A stretch of DNA of 64,000 nucleotides from Rhodospirillum rubrum ATCC 11170 (GTDB lineage: Bacteria; Pseudomonadota; Alphaproteobacteria; Rhodospirillales; Rhodospirillaceae), in NCBI RefSeq assembly GCF_000013085.1, contig NC_007643.1:3233501-3297500 (forward strand), given 5' to 3'. Every line of letters begins with the position of its first letter. Position 1 is the first letter of the stretch. The notes below the pieces were generated by a model. That model saw only the letters and a list, made by a program, of their open reading frames with translations. It was not told where the DNA came from and made no database searches. Positions 63,118-64,000 of the stretch are shown piece after piece. The position numbers and the translations under genes were made by a program.

Positions 63118-63765
63118 AGCCGCCGCCCCAGGGACTTTTCGTCCCGCCGCCCGGTCGGCGCGGGTCAGGGCCAGCCCGGCGCGGATGCGGGGGAGCAGGC
63201 GCGACACCAGGGCATCGCAATAGGCCGCCTCGGCCTCCGGCGGCACGGCGGGCAAATGCGAGCGCAAGGCCCGATCGCGGCCGAAGGCGTGACATTGACC
63301 GATGACCCAGATCGCATCGGTCATCGCCTCGTCATCGCTTTCGCCACAGCCGATCTCGCCGGCCAGAACGGCGGCGACCGAGCGGAAATGGCGGTCCATC
63401 ATCACCACCGGCGCGACCTCGGCGACGCCGCTGGCCCGCAGCCCCTCCCAAACGAACAAGCGGTGGATGCGATCGCGTTCCTCGCTGGCGATCAGGTTTT
63501 CGGACAGCATACCGCGGACCAACGCTTCAAGGGGATCGGCGGTCTGGCGCCAACTGGTCAAGGGATCGCCACGCAGATCGAGCAGCCGCCCCATCGCCCG
63601 GCGAATGACCGCGGCATAGAGCTTGGCCTTGCCGCCGAAGTGATAATTGACCGCCGCCTGATTGACCCCGGCGCGGTGGATGATCAGGGCGATGGTGGCG
63701 CCGTGAAAGCCGCGTTCGGCGAATTCGATGGCCGCCGCCTCGAGAATGCGATCCTTGGTCTCCAT
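63115..63765 (-). CDS. TetR-family regulator (CerR/DUF1956-like)
   Basis: A 216-residue repressor-type protein with an N-terminal helix-turn-helix (GFHGATIALIIHRAGVNQAA, then VNYHFGGKAKLY) and a C-terminal domain of the DUF1956 sort. GGAGGCG precedes the ATG. A perfect palindrome lies 48 bases upstream, between it and the next divergent gene, so it probably represses itself and that gene. Confidence 0.87.
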   Translation of the reverse strand: METKDRILEAAAIEFAERGFHGATIALIIHRAGVNQAAVNYHFGGKAKLYAAVIRRAMGRLLDLRGDPLTSWRQTADPLEALVRGMLSENLIASEERDRIHRLFVWEGLRASGVAEVAPVVMMDRHFRSVAAVLAGEIGCGESDDEAMTDAIWVIGQCHAFGRDRALRSHLPAVPPEAEAAYCDALVSRLLPRIRAGLALTRADRAAGRKVPGAAA

Positions 63766-63812
63766 GCCCGGCGCCTCCTATCCCATGGTCCAGGCGATCA
63801 CCTTAGCATTTC

Positions 63813-63824
63813 AAACGATCGTTT
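63813..63824. promoter_or_regulatory. TetR-type palindromic operator
   Basis: AAACGATCGTTT is a perfect 12-base palindrome in an AT-richer stretch. CerR/TetR-like operators of the form TTAAACGATCGTTTAA are known for related repressors; here the outer bases also pair partly. Confidence 0.6.
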
Positions 63825-63931
63825 AAAATCAGACCGCGTATCGCTTTGCATGGTCCGGGGTGCCCGATGACCGTCATCGGGTCCGTTCCCGGCGACGGGA
63901 GCGGTTTTCTTGCACCCACAGGAGAAGGATC

Positions 63932-64000
63932 ATGAGCATCGACACGAGCTATTCCAGCACGTCGATGACCGATTACGCCCTGATCCGCGCCCAGCTTTTC
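63932..64000 (+). CDS. Unknown gene, start only (cut by window end)
   Basis: ATG at 63932 behind AGGAGAAGG opens a frame of 23 codons, Ser/Thr-rich at first, that runs off the window. It is probably real because of the ribosome site and the operator upstream, but the product cannot be named. Confidence 0.5.
   Translation, partial: MSIDTSYSSTSMTDYALIRAQLF

Overview
The window is GC-rich (roughly two thirds G+C), gene-dense chromosomal DNA from an alphaproteobacterium, most like Rhodospirillum (R. rubrum or a close relative). The evidence is the alphaproteobacterial set CckA, FliX, FlaF, FlbT, a single-cysteine DksA, a MotE-like protein, a phasin, and an alaS-recA-cckA-flhB neighbourhood. Identification is by reading protein motifs and family memory; no database search was run.

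Bases 1-9.5 kb hold a stand-alone zinc-ribbon/HTH protein related to IS1595-type transposase N-termini, then a long minus-strand operon that looks like a complete P19/FTR1 iron-uptake system: FTR1 permease, P19 periplasmic metal-binding protein, Fe-S (DUF2318) membrane protein, two FtsX/MacB-like permeases, an ATPase and two lipoprotein thioredoxins. A c-type cytochrome gene lies antisense between the two thioredoxin genes. A Fur-box-like sequence overlaps a candidate promoter ahead of FTR1, and a terminator-like hairpin sits after P19. Bases 9.6-15 kb carry a saccharopine-dehydrogenase-like gene, rimO, the molybdenum cofactor genes mobA-moaC-moaD-moaE and a TetR regulator. Bases 15-19.8 kb carry a phasin, alaS and recA (with a LexA-like box).

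Bases 19.8-58.3 kb are mostly motility. cckA-flhB-fliR-fliQ-fliE-flgC-flgB run on the minus strand and diverge from an FlhB-C-terminus-like gene, an unknown gene, fliO and fliP. After an unrelated acyltransferase comes a minus-strand cluster: fliL-fliM-DUF6468-motE-like-cheY-cheZ, two MotB-like proteins (one split by a +1 frameshift and lacking the ion-binding Asp), and a 1131-residue beta-domain/TPR protein. Hook and rod genes flgF-flgG-flgA-flgH and flgI-flgJ-flgN-flgK-flgL are on the plus strand, with FliX, DksA and a FlaF paralogue between. flgF and flgI each have a strong sigma-54 promoter and a shared upstream motif, as in Caulobacter-type flagellar control. The flagellin gene with flbT and flaF is bracketed by three TPR-glycosyltransferase genes, plus a GT34-like glycosyltransferase and a methyltransferase: a candidate flagellin-modification island. 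The window ends with an alpha/beta hydrolase, a second TetR gene with a palindromic operator, and the start of an unknown gene.

Beyond genes, a dispersed two-hairpin intergenic repeat of about 105 bp is present in three copies (44.1, 47.9 and 63.0 kb). In each, one end provides or abuts stop codons. A 22-bp perfect inverted repeat lies between fliQ and fliR.
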